64,000 nt of DNA from assembly GCF_905147045.1 (NCBI RefSeq), contig NC_065899.1, positions 4,910,501-4,974,500 of the forward strand, read 5' to 3'. Shown piece by piece: positions 48,236-61,029 of this stretch. Position 1 is the first letter of the stretch. Every line of letters begins with the position of its first letter. The notes beneath the pieces were generated by a model. It worked only from the letters and a program-made list of their open reading frames with translations. It made no database searches and was not told the origin of the DNA. Source of the stretch: Nymphalis io. Lineage: Eukaryota > Arthropoda > Insecta > Lepidoptera > Nymphalidae. The position numbers and the translations under genes were made by a program.

Positions 48236-51200
48236 GGATAATTACGAAACATTACTTATCTCTTCATTACCTATCAGTTACTCGTCATTACCTATCGTAG
48301 AATTGGCAGGAATAGATTGAAAACCAAGCAATATTATTTCACCATAATCTAAAGATTAATTTTTAATTTTATACTTTAATTTATATTTACAAAACTACAT
48401 TTAGTAAATTCGTTTAGTATCAGCATAAATTAAAATAATGTTGGTACTAAAAGATAGAACAATTTAATTTAATACAAGTGCCGACCACATAGCTATAACG
48501 ACGCACATTTGCATTCTAGAATTGGTTCTAATAAACTCATTCTTGTTAATTAGTTGAAGCAATTGACTTAAAAATCGTATTCATTGGAATATATATGACT
48601 TAAAAATTAAAAAATTAAAAAAACAAAATAGTATAACTTTTTAGGATTTTTCCCGTTTCCAGTACTTGGTTCCCAGAGGAAAATTGTGTTGAAACATCAA
48701 TATATATTTTAACTTTTTAAACTACAAACTAAATGTGTGTATAACACTTTCGTTGGTAACTTTCTATTATAACCTAGATTAATGCAGTTTGTTTAAAGCT
48801 TCAATAAAATAATATGTAAATGTTATATTAATTATTGTATGTATATAAACTTTATTCAGGACAGAATTGTAATCCTATTTTTGAATCGTCATTCAACTAA
48901 AATAATTAACGTAACATAAAACTACCACCTGGAAAGAATGAAGTTTTTCTAAGAAAAACCGAGCTAATAATTCGATACTCTTAATAGTACAGAAGATACA
49001 TAATATAGAATTACAATATAATTTAATTTTGCAGCTCTAAAAATCAAAGAATACTAAATTTAATATATATTTTATTTATAGAATATAAATCGAATCGAAA
49101 TACTCTTGGTTTATTTATGTACGAACTTTAGCTTTTATATAATAGTGGCGCAAAAGCGACCGCATCGCAAAATGAGTCTCATTTGCATTCCTGAAACCAA
49201 TTAGTCGTTAATAAATGGACTCCTACTTGTGAATTAGCCCTGGCTGGCGATCTAATTGTGTGCTGTCTGATAACTATGCAGTATGACACGGATACAACTT
49301 CTATGTTATGATATTAATACCTGACTGCTAGCATTTATTATGTACTACCTGTTTCCGTAGTTTTATCGGATTTTATAATAATTATGAGTGTTCCAAAACG
49401 CATGACAATCGCTACACTTATCATACAATATCCCTTTACAACGTCCGCAATAAAAAATAACATTGTCGAAATAATAAGCCTCTTTTAGTCTTCCCGTAAA
49501 GCTCTTAATTATTTTTACTCAAGACCATGTATTTATATTTTTATTTGCAGTGTTCTGTTTTGAAAGCTGTTTTAGATAAGTGGCTAAAAATGACGCTATG
49601 GGCAGGTAAGGGTAAACAATTATGTAAGCAAATAATATAATACAATAAGTAAGCCCTTAGTAATCATTTTGTATACACTTAGGGCAAAATGAATGTTTGA
49701 TATAACAGCAGAGCATATATATATTTTGATGTATGATCTTAAATCTATAAATTTCGTTTTTTATATAATTTTAAAAGATTCTTTTTACTGAGGACTGATC
49801 AAAATTACTTATCAATTTAATATCAATAGCTATTATATTTAACTATATAAGAATTATCACTGCGCCACATGTAACTGAAAAAATATTGGTAGTTATTTAT
49901 TAAAAGTCAATTATGTATATATAAGGCAATCGCTATTATTACTAAAATATCATAAGTACAATTCCCCCTTACTAATTTGAATTCGGATGCGATAAATTTC
50001 TAAAATTACCTACAGAAATAAACATAAACACTGTTCATTATAATAATCATGCAAAGTTTCATTAAACTTACAAGAACAATAATTTAGAAGATATTGTTAG
50101 AAATATATACGTGTTCATGTGAAGGTAATTTTCCGCGTCACCTTGATATTTGTTGGCAAAGTTTGTATTTGAATAACAATAAAATAAACGATAAAATATA
50201 ATTGTAATATTAGAAGTTTGATATAATAATTTGTATAATATATTATACAAATTATTATATTATATATTTAATATATTGTATAAATAAATAATAAAAATAA
50301 ACTAGTATATGTGATGAATGTTTTACAATATTTTATATATTTTTACGGTACCTTCACTTGATGTAACGTAGTATTTATCATTACAAAATTTTATATTATT
50401 TTTTTATTTGGACTATTTTAAATTTGACTAAAATAATAAAAAAAGGAAAAAAACTGACATTAATCATCCAATAAAACTATACAATAAAATTCATAAAATG
50501 ATGAATAATATTTTTTATAGGCGGTAATTGTAATAAAGAAGTTGATTAATATTTCTATGGTAAATGTAAAGTAAATGGTCGTATCGGAGATAGCATATCA
50601 TCTTTATTGTTCAAAGACTATGGTTTATAATGCAGTTCATTACTTCAAAACGCATAATATGACTCAAAGATTTCCTTACAAAATAAAACTAAATATATCA
50701 ATTCATCACTATTCTATTATCATTTACCGAATATAAAATTGACTCTTAAGTTTTGCAATAAGATATCGATGATATAATTTCTTATTATTCAACATTTTTT
50801 CTCGGAATACGAAAATTTAATTATATAATTATACATGTTTTTGTATATTTATAAAAAACTCAACTGTTATAAATTATAAAAGATTAAAACATTCGAGCAT
50901 GAGAAGCGAATAACTTGTGAGTGCGAGGAATAATTGGCGACTCGACGCTGCCTCGGCGCCTCGAGTGCTTCTAAAGTCCCTTGACATACATCCTTGTGAC
51001 GCCCGTGGTTCTCTGTATATTTTTAAATGTAAATTTTTTAAAATGTTCTGGTTAGTTCGACGCAATCTTTTTTGGTCTATCAATTTTTCTTGACATTATA
51101 TATTTTATAAATCAATATTTTATGTAAAATTACCTACTCCTGTGTTAATTGCCTAGCAGTGACCGGTGCTTTTAAATCGAACAAACATACAAGGAAATAG

Positions 51201-52889
51201 AGATACAACTGAGATATAAGTATTATGTTGTAAGTAATTATACAATTATGATCATTAATATAAATATAAAATAATACAGTTATTTTTTGTTTATAATTTA
51301 CAAATACGGAACCCTACCATCCAATTACAGTGATAAATAAGATCCAAATTTTCGACTTTAAGCTTTCGCGTGTTACACATTCGGGTTTTAATTGCGATCA
51401 TACCTCTTATTACTTTACCTGACGTTTTGACAGAGTCGTGACCTGTCGTAGTCACGACCTGACTAAACTCCACGCACCCTTCAACATTGACTACACGAGT
51501 TTTCTTCGTCTACTTCAATTATGTTTCCATATTACAAGCACACTAACACACTCAAACCACACGGACGTTTTTCGAGGCTGTTTAATTTTATGAAATTTAT
51601 GTAATACCATGTTGTTTAAATTGAATCCATTATAGTCATTAATTTTTTGTGTTTCTTAATTTCAGTAGCATCAGCTAGCTAAGCATTAGTTATAATTTTT
51701 CATAACGAAAGTCTTAGGCTCATGAATAACCAAAAAAAATTAGTCCAGGTCTAGTACTTTGTTGTTAAGTTTGATCAGTTACATATGTTCAGTTACTGTC
51801 GGTTTATATGTTTGTGTATTTAATGACATCACTTGGTGTACGAAAACATTTCCCAATCTTGATCAAAAGTGTGAGTAAATACGTGAATACGGTTTTTATG
51901 GACTACTTTATTGAATAGAGATGTATTGTACATTAGTACCTCTTAAATATGAGTCACACACACTAATTAGGAACCATCAATTATGTTTCACAGATGAAGA
52001 ATACAAATATTTAAATAGATCTTGAATATTGGGCAACCGAATCAATACGGTTTTTCTTGAAGTTCATAAGCCCGACTTATGGTTCGGCATTTCTATGCAG
52101 AATCAACCAGGGTTCTTAAAAAAATCTTAAGTCTATTAGTTAACAGAAATATTCATTGATTGACGATTTTGAACTTATCAAGTCAAGTTATCCATTTTCA
52201 TTTCATTTTATCTTCACTGATATAAAAATAAAAACTAAATATTATCTGTATCCCATTTCATTTTGAATGATAATTTGAAATCATTTTATATTACAAAAAA
52301 TATATTATATTATATTATTTTGAATTTGTTTTCTAAATTAAAGTGATTTGTCAATTCCGTACAAAGTACTTTCCTTGACGACGCCCGCGGGCGATGCTTG
52401 CTGTAACTTGTTATCATTTCTGTCGTATATTACTTTTTTCCACATTCAACATAAAGAAAAGCAATGGAAAAATGTAACTTTCTTCCATTTAAGATTAATA
52501 ATAATCATTTTAACAATATTTTATTTAATTTTGTAATAAAAAATAATAGTGATTATGATTAATTTTATTTTGTAATAAAATGAAATGGAAATTCTACAGA
52601 ATACTAATAATGATAATTAACTATTAATTATGTATTGTAACGGTTACGGATAAACACGTATTGAAACATCAACATGGTATACATCGAAAAATAATATTAA
52701 AAAAATATTTTATTTTCAGATACCAGTCCAAATGAGTTTCAAATACTTGGAATGTGAGTTATTTTTTGTGATTTGTTTTATTTGATATTTTGTTAAAGTT
52801 AAAGCAATTTATTTTAATGAATGTATATTTAAATATGCAATTTATTTGTTAAAATATGTATCTGTATGTACATATATATCAGTGCCCAA
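48236..52889. other. Long AT-rich non-coding stretch
   Basis: No supported gene. GC-richer islets occur at about 50930-51010, 51430-51510 and 52375-52400. The middle one has an open minus-strand frame of about 70 codons, but no motif I know. Confidence 0.45.
50221..50260. repeat. Perfect spacer-less AT palindrome, 40 bp
   Basis: The whole 40-bp string equals its own reverse complement (left arm atataataatttgtataata). It is AT-only except for one G and one C, but too long and exact for chance in an isolated site. Confidence 0.95.
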
Positions 52890-53301
52890 GTATGGGATTA
52901 GACGCCCTATTATCTAATAAGTTACTAATATATCCAAGTCAGATCCGGGAAGAATAATTAGGGTCATCTGCGCGTGAACTTTTTTATAGTGGATAAGCGG
53001 TTGCGCTGGTGCAGATCCACTTCACTCGTTCCTACACTTGTGTTCCGATGGTCCGGTAAACCGGAACGATCGGCAGTAGTCGGGATGCAGTGGAAAGGCC
53101 ATATGTCACTATATGGGCTCTGACAAATGCCCTTCAGGTTTTCCACGTTACCTTTTTATTTTTCGGGAGCCACCGATAACTAACTCACAGATGTTCGTGA
53201 ATTAGTCCCCTTCTTTAGGTTTAGCCCACTAACGTGGTTGCCCGGGGTGTGGCCGCTGTGACTACAGCTTTTTGGAGCCACTAAAGAAGATATCGTGGAG
53301 G

Positions 53302-53302
<1 letters not shown>
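52890..53302. repeat. GC-rich probable repeat, family unknown
   Basis: A 410-bp block with composition unlike its flanks, ending abruptly in a (TA)n tract. It contains a quasi-palindrome at 53045-53073 (ccgat..tccggt / accgga..atcgg). It also has long non-AT strings (gttgcccggggtgtggccgc, gggatgcagtggaaaggcc). It resembles a LINE 3' UTR in style, but I cannot name it or fix a strand. Confidence 0.4.

Positions 53303-53304
<2 letters not shown>

Positions 53305-53342
<38 letters not shown>
53305..53342. repeat. (TA)n microsatellite
   Basis: About 19 TA units directly after the GC-rich block. Confidence 0.95.
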
Positions 53343-53344
<2 letters not shown>

Positions 53345-56300
53345 AAGTACTATTGCTATAACCATCAGACTGCCATAGGGCTGGAAAATCTCTGAAAACC
53401 TTAACATATTTCATAGAATTAACTGTAACTACCTGGTGGTAAATGAATTATGGGCATATAACCAAATCATCGTCGTAACGATTTAAGAATGCAAAGGGGG
53501 TCTTCCTTACTTAAAAAACTGAAAATATTGTTTAAATTACTAAATTGTCCATATGTATTGAATGATTTTATAATTTTGTTTTAAAGCTTGGGCAAACTGT
53601 ATGTATCTTACGAGGATGGAGTTTTAAATACAATAACATTTTTCGAAAAAAGGAAGTTCAAGAAATCGCTTAAGTAGCTGAACGCTTGAGCAATACTTGG
53701 AGTGTCTCATAAAAATGCGTCAGCTTCTGCAATATTTTTTTTATTTATTTTGCTGTGTGGCCCTTGTGTGTTTTTGGTTATTGTTCACACTCGTTTTTCT
53801 AGCAGTTGATGCTTAATTGACAAATTCAACACTTGAGCTCTGGGTGTTATATTCAGAATAAAGTGACTGAAAAATCTATTTAACACCTACTTACGAATCA
53901 TTATACATATTAGTACCTACGACCACTTACCCTTTTGTTGTTTCGGTTATATTAGAACTTCGATATATTTTGCACTTTTAATAGAAACCTTAAAACAAAT
54001 TAGAGACTCATTTTAATACAAGTCAGCGTCGTATGTGTGTCGTGTTATATTGACAGCATTAATCCGTTTGCTCGAGGATTGAATAATGATATCAATTTAT
54101 TCAAAACGGGCTTAGGTATCGACTAATATATCTTTATAAAGTATTTTCCTTTGTCTGTTTTACATTAGAATTTTGCAACTTATAAGATTGATAATTTAAG
54201 AACTAAAATCTGTGTGTACTACCTGAAAGACATGAGTCATTGCAAAGCACTAACTCGTACATACATTAAACATCCTATAATAGATTTATAAAAGATATAC
54301 AAAAACTTAAATATTTCAAATAGTCGAAAAATAAAAAAATTTTTTTAGCCAAGTACAAAAACTGTCATTATAAACAGTTACCGAATCACCCAGAACTACT
54401 TTATCAGGTAGGTTTCACTGGTTTTTATCTTGACATCAAATCTAAAACTTTTTGTTTTTTTGCTTATTGTTGAACGACGCGACTCGATTTGTCACAAATT
54501 TGCAAAACAAAAGTTTGTGACAAGTTGGTCATTAGTCTTTATTTCGCTACAAATGAGATTGTAGTCCAAGGTTTTGATGTTGGTTATTAACTCTTAATAT
54601 GAAGTTATTTAGGTAACTTACTTTTGAACAAATTCGTAGTTATGTAATTTTGTATTAAATAAAAAAAATATCATTTATAAAATGCTAATAATAGCATACA
54701 GCATGTAATATATAGCATTTAATAAGGACGGTATAGTATCGTAAAAATAATAAACTTAATGTAATATTAATACTAGCTGATAACGCACTGTCTAAGCCAG
54801 TAAGTCAAGAATCTAGATTACTTAATGCTCATTACTAAGATTTTTTTAATGAAATGTCTTTATAAAAATTTGCCGCTTTTGAAGTTATAAATAGGTTATC
54901 GTTATTAATGCTCCTGAAGGACCGTCTCACATTGTACAGAAAGGAAGGGTGCTTAACTCAAATATATTCAACTTCATCCAATTGACTCGTTCAAAGTGTC
55001 ATTGTATTTTAGCACATTGAAATATATATATATATATATATATTAATATGTATATTCACAGTATATATACACGTTTTCGGGATTATTCAAAGGCAAAGAT
55101 CAAATCATTCAAAAGATTTTTTTTTAATTTATCATGGTGCAAAAATATTTAAAAGATTTAAACATATATAGTAGTTAGTTTTCTTTAAATACGTGTTTAT
55201 TTAAATTAATAACCCTTTATTTTATCATCAATTCTAATATTAATATGATATCAAGAATTTAAATAATAAATAAGAAAACATAAACAAGACTATAAAAATA
55301 TATTGGTGAATGAACAATTAAATAAGCTTTCAAATGAGCAGTGGGTGAAGTCAAGCTACGGATGATGATGATGAAATGACAAATAAATATCTTGATATGA
55401 ACATGTGTGTCTCATTTGTGTTAATACTGATTAGGTAAACATATACACACATGTTAATCGAAACTGGAATAATCTTGTTATTCATTAACTGTACATATAA
55501 AAGACAATAAACACATTTAACTTCTTTTTATAGAAGGCTTGTAGTCGTTTCGTTCTAGTATTTGGTTAGGATTTCGAATCGAGGGAAGTTTTATATTAAT
55601 TATTTAGGGTAAAACTATTGTAATGGATATTAAAGCACTTTTTTTTTCAAAATAATATTTTTTCATAAGAAATGTGTCTATTTGCTTGCATTTTGGTAAC
55701 CAACAGGCGCGCTATAGTGGTACTTTGTACGGACGCCGCGAAATCATGCTGTGAATATTTTAGCGTAAAATTATAGTCTTTGTAAATTTTCTGTGATATA
55801 CGCTCGAGACGGAGGATACATAAAATAGTTGTGCAATGAAGAAGAAACGAGTAAAAATGTAAAATCTTATACTTTTATGTTAGTGTCGAAAAGAAAATGG
55901 TAGAATAAAAAGATGGGTTTTACTTTCTTAGTTCTACTCATTTCATCGCTTGAAAAAAATATAAAGAGGGCTATTTAAATCCATTCAGAAGTTTTTCTTT
56001 GTGGTTGCCATCTTAGATTTACTTGAAATACTTTTGTGATTCTTTAAAAGAACCATCATAAAGTAAAGTAGAAGTAGAGCTGCTGTTTTTTTTATTTAGG
56101 AGGTAAAACCAATCCTTAGCCATTAGTAATATAAAAATAAACTATTGATATATATTTTTTATACAACCTAAAGCTATATATTATTGCAAATATTTTCGAC
56201 TGAAGTTGCCTTTATTGTGAAAGTATCGAAGCGTTCACTTAAACGAAACGGAGTCACAGAACAAAAGACATTATTTCAACATGGATCATTAACCTTTACT

Positions 56301-56892
56301 GACGTAACGTAGTATCGGTGTGAAACTTACACTTCGTGAAAATTCATTAAATATTTCTTTGCCAGTTAAGTAGATACCTAACCTGACCGTCCAACAGTCC
56401 GTCCAATACAGCAATACTTAATGCTATAATGTGAATTTATATACGCCATTGAACTTCCATACCGTTTTGCCGTTTAGACAGACAAGTAAAATTTTTTTAC
56501 AGACATTTATTTACAGTAAACACTTAATTTTTATCTTTATAAATAGACATTACATCACATTTATAAAGAGTTAAAAACATTAAATAAGCATGTCCCTAAA
56601 AAATATATCAAGTACGTACAAAGTTAAAATAGTTTTCTTACTTTACTTTATGTTGAAATAAAACTTTCCGAAATGTTTGCGTTAACCCGCACGATGAAAG
56701 TGCAAACTATGCAGTGTTCGTAACCTATATTTTAAAAAATTAATTTTATGAAAAACATTTTTATATTTTTTTTATGGATATTTAAAAAATATGTTGGAGA
56801 TATATTGATTAAAATATATAAATTCTTTTGTAATTGACAAATTTATTATTATTATTGTATAAAACATATGAACAGAAACGAAGATCGTTAGC
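53343..56892. other. AT-rich non-coding stretch
   Basis: No supported gene. There is a short (AT)n at 55023-55042. A gagcagtggg...gatgatgatgatg string at 55338-55372 may be the worn 3' tip of another RTE element. Confidence 0.45.
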
Positions 56893-56960
56893 TCAAATTC
56901 TAGCAACACCACAGTGGAACAGCGTGTTGAAATACGCTCAAAATTTTCAAAGACCTTAAC
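56893..56960 (+). mobile_element. SINE family A 3' fragment
   Basis: caaattctagcaacaccaca...gtggaacagcgtgttgaaat...cgctcaaaattttc follows the family A order (gaaattctgcc, ggagcagcgtggtggaata, gctccaaac). Confidence 0.45.
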
Positions 56961-57524
56961 GTACTGCTATTTAGGCTAAATAAGTTTTTTAATAAACGTC
57001 GAGGTTGAGTGTAAATTTAAATTAAATTAAATTCATTTGAGTAAAAGATTCAATAGCATGTACTGTGCTTTTCTATTTTTTATAATAATATTCGACCTTT
57101 TAAAAATTTACTGAAAAGTTTTCAAACATTATTCAAGCTACATGTAACTATTTAGGTCAGCGGATCCTTGTTGGAATCCCACTAACTTACTGTGAAACAT
57201 TAACGGGTTTTTACCTTTTATTTTATTGAAAACCCGGATTTGCACGTAATCTTTAAAGTGCTCTCTTAATTCTCGTAACAGGCGATCGCTTATTTGACAC
57301 GTCGCATTCAGACTTAACTTTGTTTAATTTTTCTTCATTAAATCTGTTTTTTTTTTTAAATTAGTAAGTACACAAGCTACAATGCTATTAACTATGCAAT
57401 TTAAAAAATACAAACTGAAACATAAAATTATATACAATTAGTATTTACCAATAGAATTAATAACAAAAAGGTGGTATCGTTTTTTTATACACTTATATTT
57501 TTACTTTGGGATAATGAAGTCGTT
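56961..57524. other. AT-rich non-coding stretch
   Basis: Nothing recognisable. Confidence 0.5.
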
Positions 57525-58119
57525 AATACTGGTAGGGCTTTGTGTAAGATCGTCAGGGTAGGTACCAACCACAGTAATCAGATATTATACCGCAAAACAG
57601 CAGTACTTGGTATTGTTGTGTTCTGGTTTAAAAGATGAGTGAGCCATTGTTAATTACAGGCACAACAGATATTTATTTATTTATTTTATTAAGGATCATC
57701 AGCAGTCACTACACTTACACATGTAATAATAAAAACACATTCAGACTTAACATAAAGTGTGCGACTCTTCAAGACGGCCACAACATGCATTTTAAGGTAC
57801 AATATCCTTTTTTTATTACTTATAACAGATTATACCCTGAACGATACTTTTTACAATACTAAAATACTAAAAACTGCTAACTAAATTTGTATAAAAAAAG
57901 ATTTAAAAATAAATAAATAATAATAATTAATAACATTGAAAATAAAGCTAAAAATATTATAATTTTCGAGTGCACTAATTTATCTTAGTTCCCAAGATTG
58001 GTGGCGCATTGGCAATGAAGCGATGGTCAACATTTCTTACAATGCCAATGTCAATTGGTGTCGGTGACCACTTACCATCAGGTGGCGCAAATGCACGTCC
58101 GCCTACCTATTCAATAAAA
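57525..58119 (+). repeat. Short poly(A) repeat interrupted by an insertion
   Basis: The 5' part is 57525-57668 (actggtagggctttgtgtaa to aattacaggcacaac). The 3' part is 57982-58119 (cttagttcccaagattggtg to cctattcaataaaaag). The two parts are collinear with the continuous copy at 39590. It is older than the 39590 and 43149 copies, judging by more substitutions. Confidence 0.8.
57669..57981 (-). mobile_element. About 313-bp (TAAA)n-tailed insertion in the short repeat
   Basis: Begins with TTTATTTATTTATTTTATT, a reversed (TAAA)n tail, then aaggatcatcagcagtcact. It may belong with 32140-32390, which starts the same way. No ORF or pol III box is seen. A clean target duplication could not be defined. 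Confidence 0.5.
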
Positions 58120-60771
58120 AGTACGGTAAAAAAGAAGAGAGCTAAACTCGGAAAATACCGCCTAGTCTCTAAAGCTTAATTTAGGGATTTATTTCACAAT
58201 AAATATTAGATCTCGTAGTGTATGTGTATTTAAAAAAAAAAGAACTGATTATTCTAGAAACACACATACGTAACATTAACTTATTATCATTTGACACGAC
58301 TTAATTGCAATCATTTTTCAAATTTACTTTATAACAAAGATTCAGAAAATAAAGAAAATTCTCTTTAATTTAGTATAGAAACTTTCATATTTTTAAACAA
58401 ATCAACAATACCAATCATTATATTATGGATGATGATGCTGGGAATGGAACGTCATGTACACTTTTCAGGCAGTTTTCAATTTTAAGCAAAACGTTTATAT
58501 TACACTGTATTTATTTCATTACATCTTTCTGGTGTAATTGGTCTATTATATATTTATAGCGTCGTTGATTTTTGAGTATCATTATTATATCTTATTGCTT
58601 TATATCAATAAACATATACTTTTTAAATAACACTGCAGTCTACTTTACATAGCGAGTCTCATGCTGAAGATATCATAATATATTAATAATTCAATCATAT
58701 TCACAAGTAGTCAAAACCAGATTACCCATGAGATAGTCATAATACGAAAAAAATATCTCTCTGCCAATGAAATACATAATCTTCGTATTTCCATATACAT
58801 TTTGTAATTAGGGCATAAAAAGAAAAGTAAGAATATATTGTCATTTTTATTCATTCGCATTTTTCGATTCCACTACGTCACCAGGTTAAAGAGATTTCAT
58901 AACAATTTTCTGCCAAAATATTAGTAAAACAAGCAAATGTTAAATTTAAACGTTTCGACGAAACGCTTACACGACATATTTACATTTTCAATAAAAAGAA
59001 GTATATTATACATTTAAAACAAGAAATATTTAAAAAATTTGATTTATGTAATAAAATAAAAATATATATCACTATATATAACCAAGGGTAAACAATTATA
59101 TTAATTTTGAGATATTTTTAATCTAATTTTATATAATAGCTTGATTATTTTTAGACTCATTACTAAAGACCCTTAGATTGAAACCGACATTTAACATTAG
59201 GAAAACTTTGTTCAAATTTCATCACAAAGTTTAATCACACCAATCTACTGCGATCGCGTCATTATTTCCTGCCATCCAACTCAGCAACTTCTATATATTT
59301 TCCAAAGCAAGTGGTCATCAAACGTTCATTTCACAGGTTATTACGAAGCATCCTTTCGTTTCTACCACGCCACGGTGACAGTGATGCATGGTCTAATTTA
59401 TGGACCTGCAAACCATTTTATGCTTTCTAACATACGGTTTCTCTATTAACTTTACGGCTTAAAATCCCTTGTAGGTTCCGTAGTTGCGAAATTGTACAAG
59501 TTTGTATGGCGCTCTCGACAGAACCATTGTCCTTTAGAAATAAAGCTGGGAGGCTCGGTTAGTCGAGTGACTTCGCAATATGTAGCTATGATTTTATGAG
59601 GCCATGCTGTGAGATAATTTTAAGTTCTACTATGGTGTAGATTAATAAAAAGTAATAAAAAACAGTTCTTTGCAAAACTTATTTACTTCACTGACGAGAA
59701 AAAGAATTTTATCTCGCTTTTAGTTAAGAACTTCATTAAGCTTTCGTAGAATAGATAATCTTGTATTATTTTATATAAAGCAAATTATAGTGATTAAGAT
59801 TCAAGCTATCTTTTCAAACATAAAACCTAATTGTTTACAATATCATTTGAGACCAAGTTAAAAGTAAATACAGGCAGCATATTTTTTTGTAATACATTTA
59901 AAATTTAATTCGCAGAGCGTGTGTACTGAACTACAGGCTAAAATTTGATATATTTTATAAAATCTATTTTCCTGTCGTTTCTGTACGTAATACTTAAGTT
60001 TATTTAGACTTATAGACTTTTATGTACCGGTATAAAAGTCAAGTACATTTATTTCATACGTGCTTAACTCCACGGCAAACTGGACAATAATTACGAGTCT
60101 AGAAACGGTCACGTGATACTTTCCATAAGTGAATTACGTACGTGCTCTTTCATTTACACACGCCACACTAAAATCCAATTCTAATGCAAATCTGAAACAA
60201 ACAAGTAAAGTTTCAAGCCCACGGCTTTATTCATAACTACAGTGAAGTTTTAGTTTAAATAACTTTTAACTCAAACTATTTTAATATATTGACTTTGATT
60301 TTACTTACTTTATTTATATGAGTTTGCGAATACGCCTGACTTTGTTAATGACTTCTAACGCCTTGATTTAATTAAAAATATATTAAAATTCTTTACCTTA
60401 AACATGTATTCTACTTATATGCAATGTCCTAAAATATTTTTGTGTGTCTCTACATAACTAACAAAAACATTTCTTTGTTCACAGATTTACAGCTGCATAT
60501 TTTTCAGATGCTTACCGCGTGCTTAATTAGAAACTGTACCATTCTTAACTCTAAACTAACAAACTAACTATTAACTAGATTTTAATTTTGTTCTACAAAT
60601 TAAAATTTACCTAAATCGATAATTATTTGTGTGGCGATAAACTACATTTTTTACCAATATATAAAAAAAATATTGTGTACTATTTAAACATTAGTGTTTA
60701 TAAACAGTTATAAGAATATAAATGGAAACAGTGTAAGTGTGAACACGGACAACGAATACAGTGTAACGCCA
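58120..60771. other. AT-rich stretch upstream of the gene-like exons
   Basis: No exon, repeat or RNA that I can support. It could be an intron or 5' flank of the gene at the right edge. Confidence 0.4.
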
Positions 60772-60839
60772 ATGAAAAGTTTCGACGCTCGAACAATGTA
60801 TCCGAATAGCTTGTGGTTATAATGGTGCGGTCACATTAG

Positions 60840-61029
60840 CGGAGCGGATCACAAAGCTGGGTCCGCAACACGGCGTCGTCGGTGGACGGCCGAGCGGGTG
60901 CGGGCGAGGCGGAGGCGCCGCCCGCACCCGACGCGGAGGCGCCTGTGCGCCGCCGACGACACCGCCCGCTCTACCGCCGCCTGTTCCACTATTTCCGCAC
61001 CGCGTGGACTGGCGTCAAGTTTGCTCTAG
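60840..61029 (+). CDS. GC-rich candidate coding exon (alternative N-terminus), unknown gene
   Basis: This exon-like segment is roughly 70% GC in DNA of about 30% GC, open in one frame with no ATG in it. Product: a Gly/Ala/Glu/Pro-rich low-complexity part (GAGEAEAPPAPDAEAP), then a basic run (RRRRHRP), then YRRLFHYFRTAWTGVKFAL, a plausible amphipathic helix. It ends at a donor, CTAG|GTAATT (61030), in phase 1. On the 5' side an in-frame TAG (60837-60839) blocks the ATG at 60822. The exon may start at an acceptor after cattag (60839), may use a non-AUG start, or may hold a sequence error. A 16-codon upstream ORF (60772-60822) stops exactly over that ATG. The end resembles that of the exon at 62838-63327, suggesting alternative first exons. 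I do not recognise the protein. Confidence 0.5.

Noticed and set aside
51294..51506. Open minus-strand frame of about 70 codons in a GC-richer islet, with a GTAAAG that could be a donor
   Set aside because: No motif, no good acceptor polypyrimidine tract and no partner exon. A local hairpin (gtcgtgac/gtcacgac) explains part of the composition.
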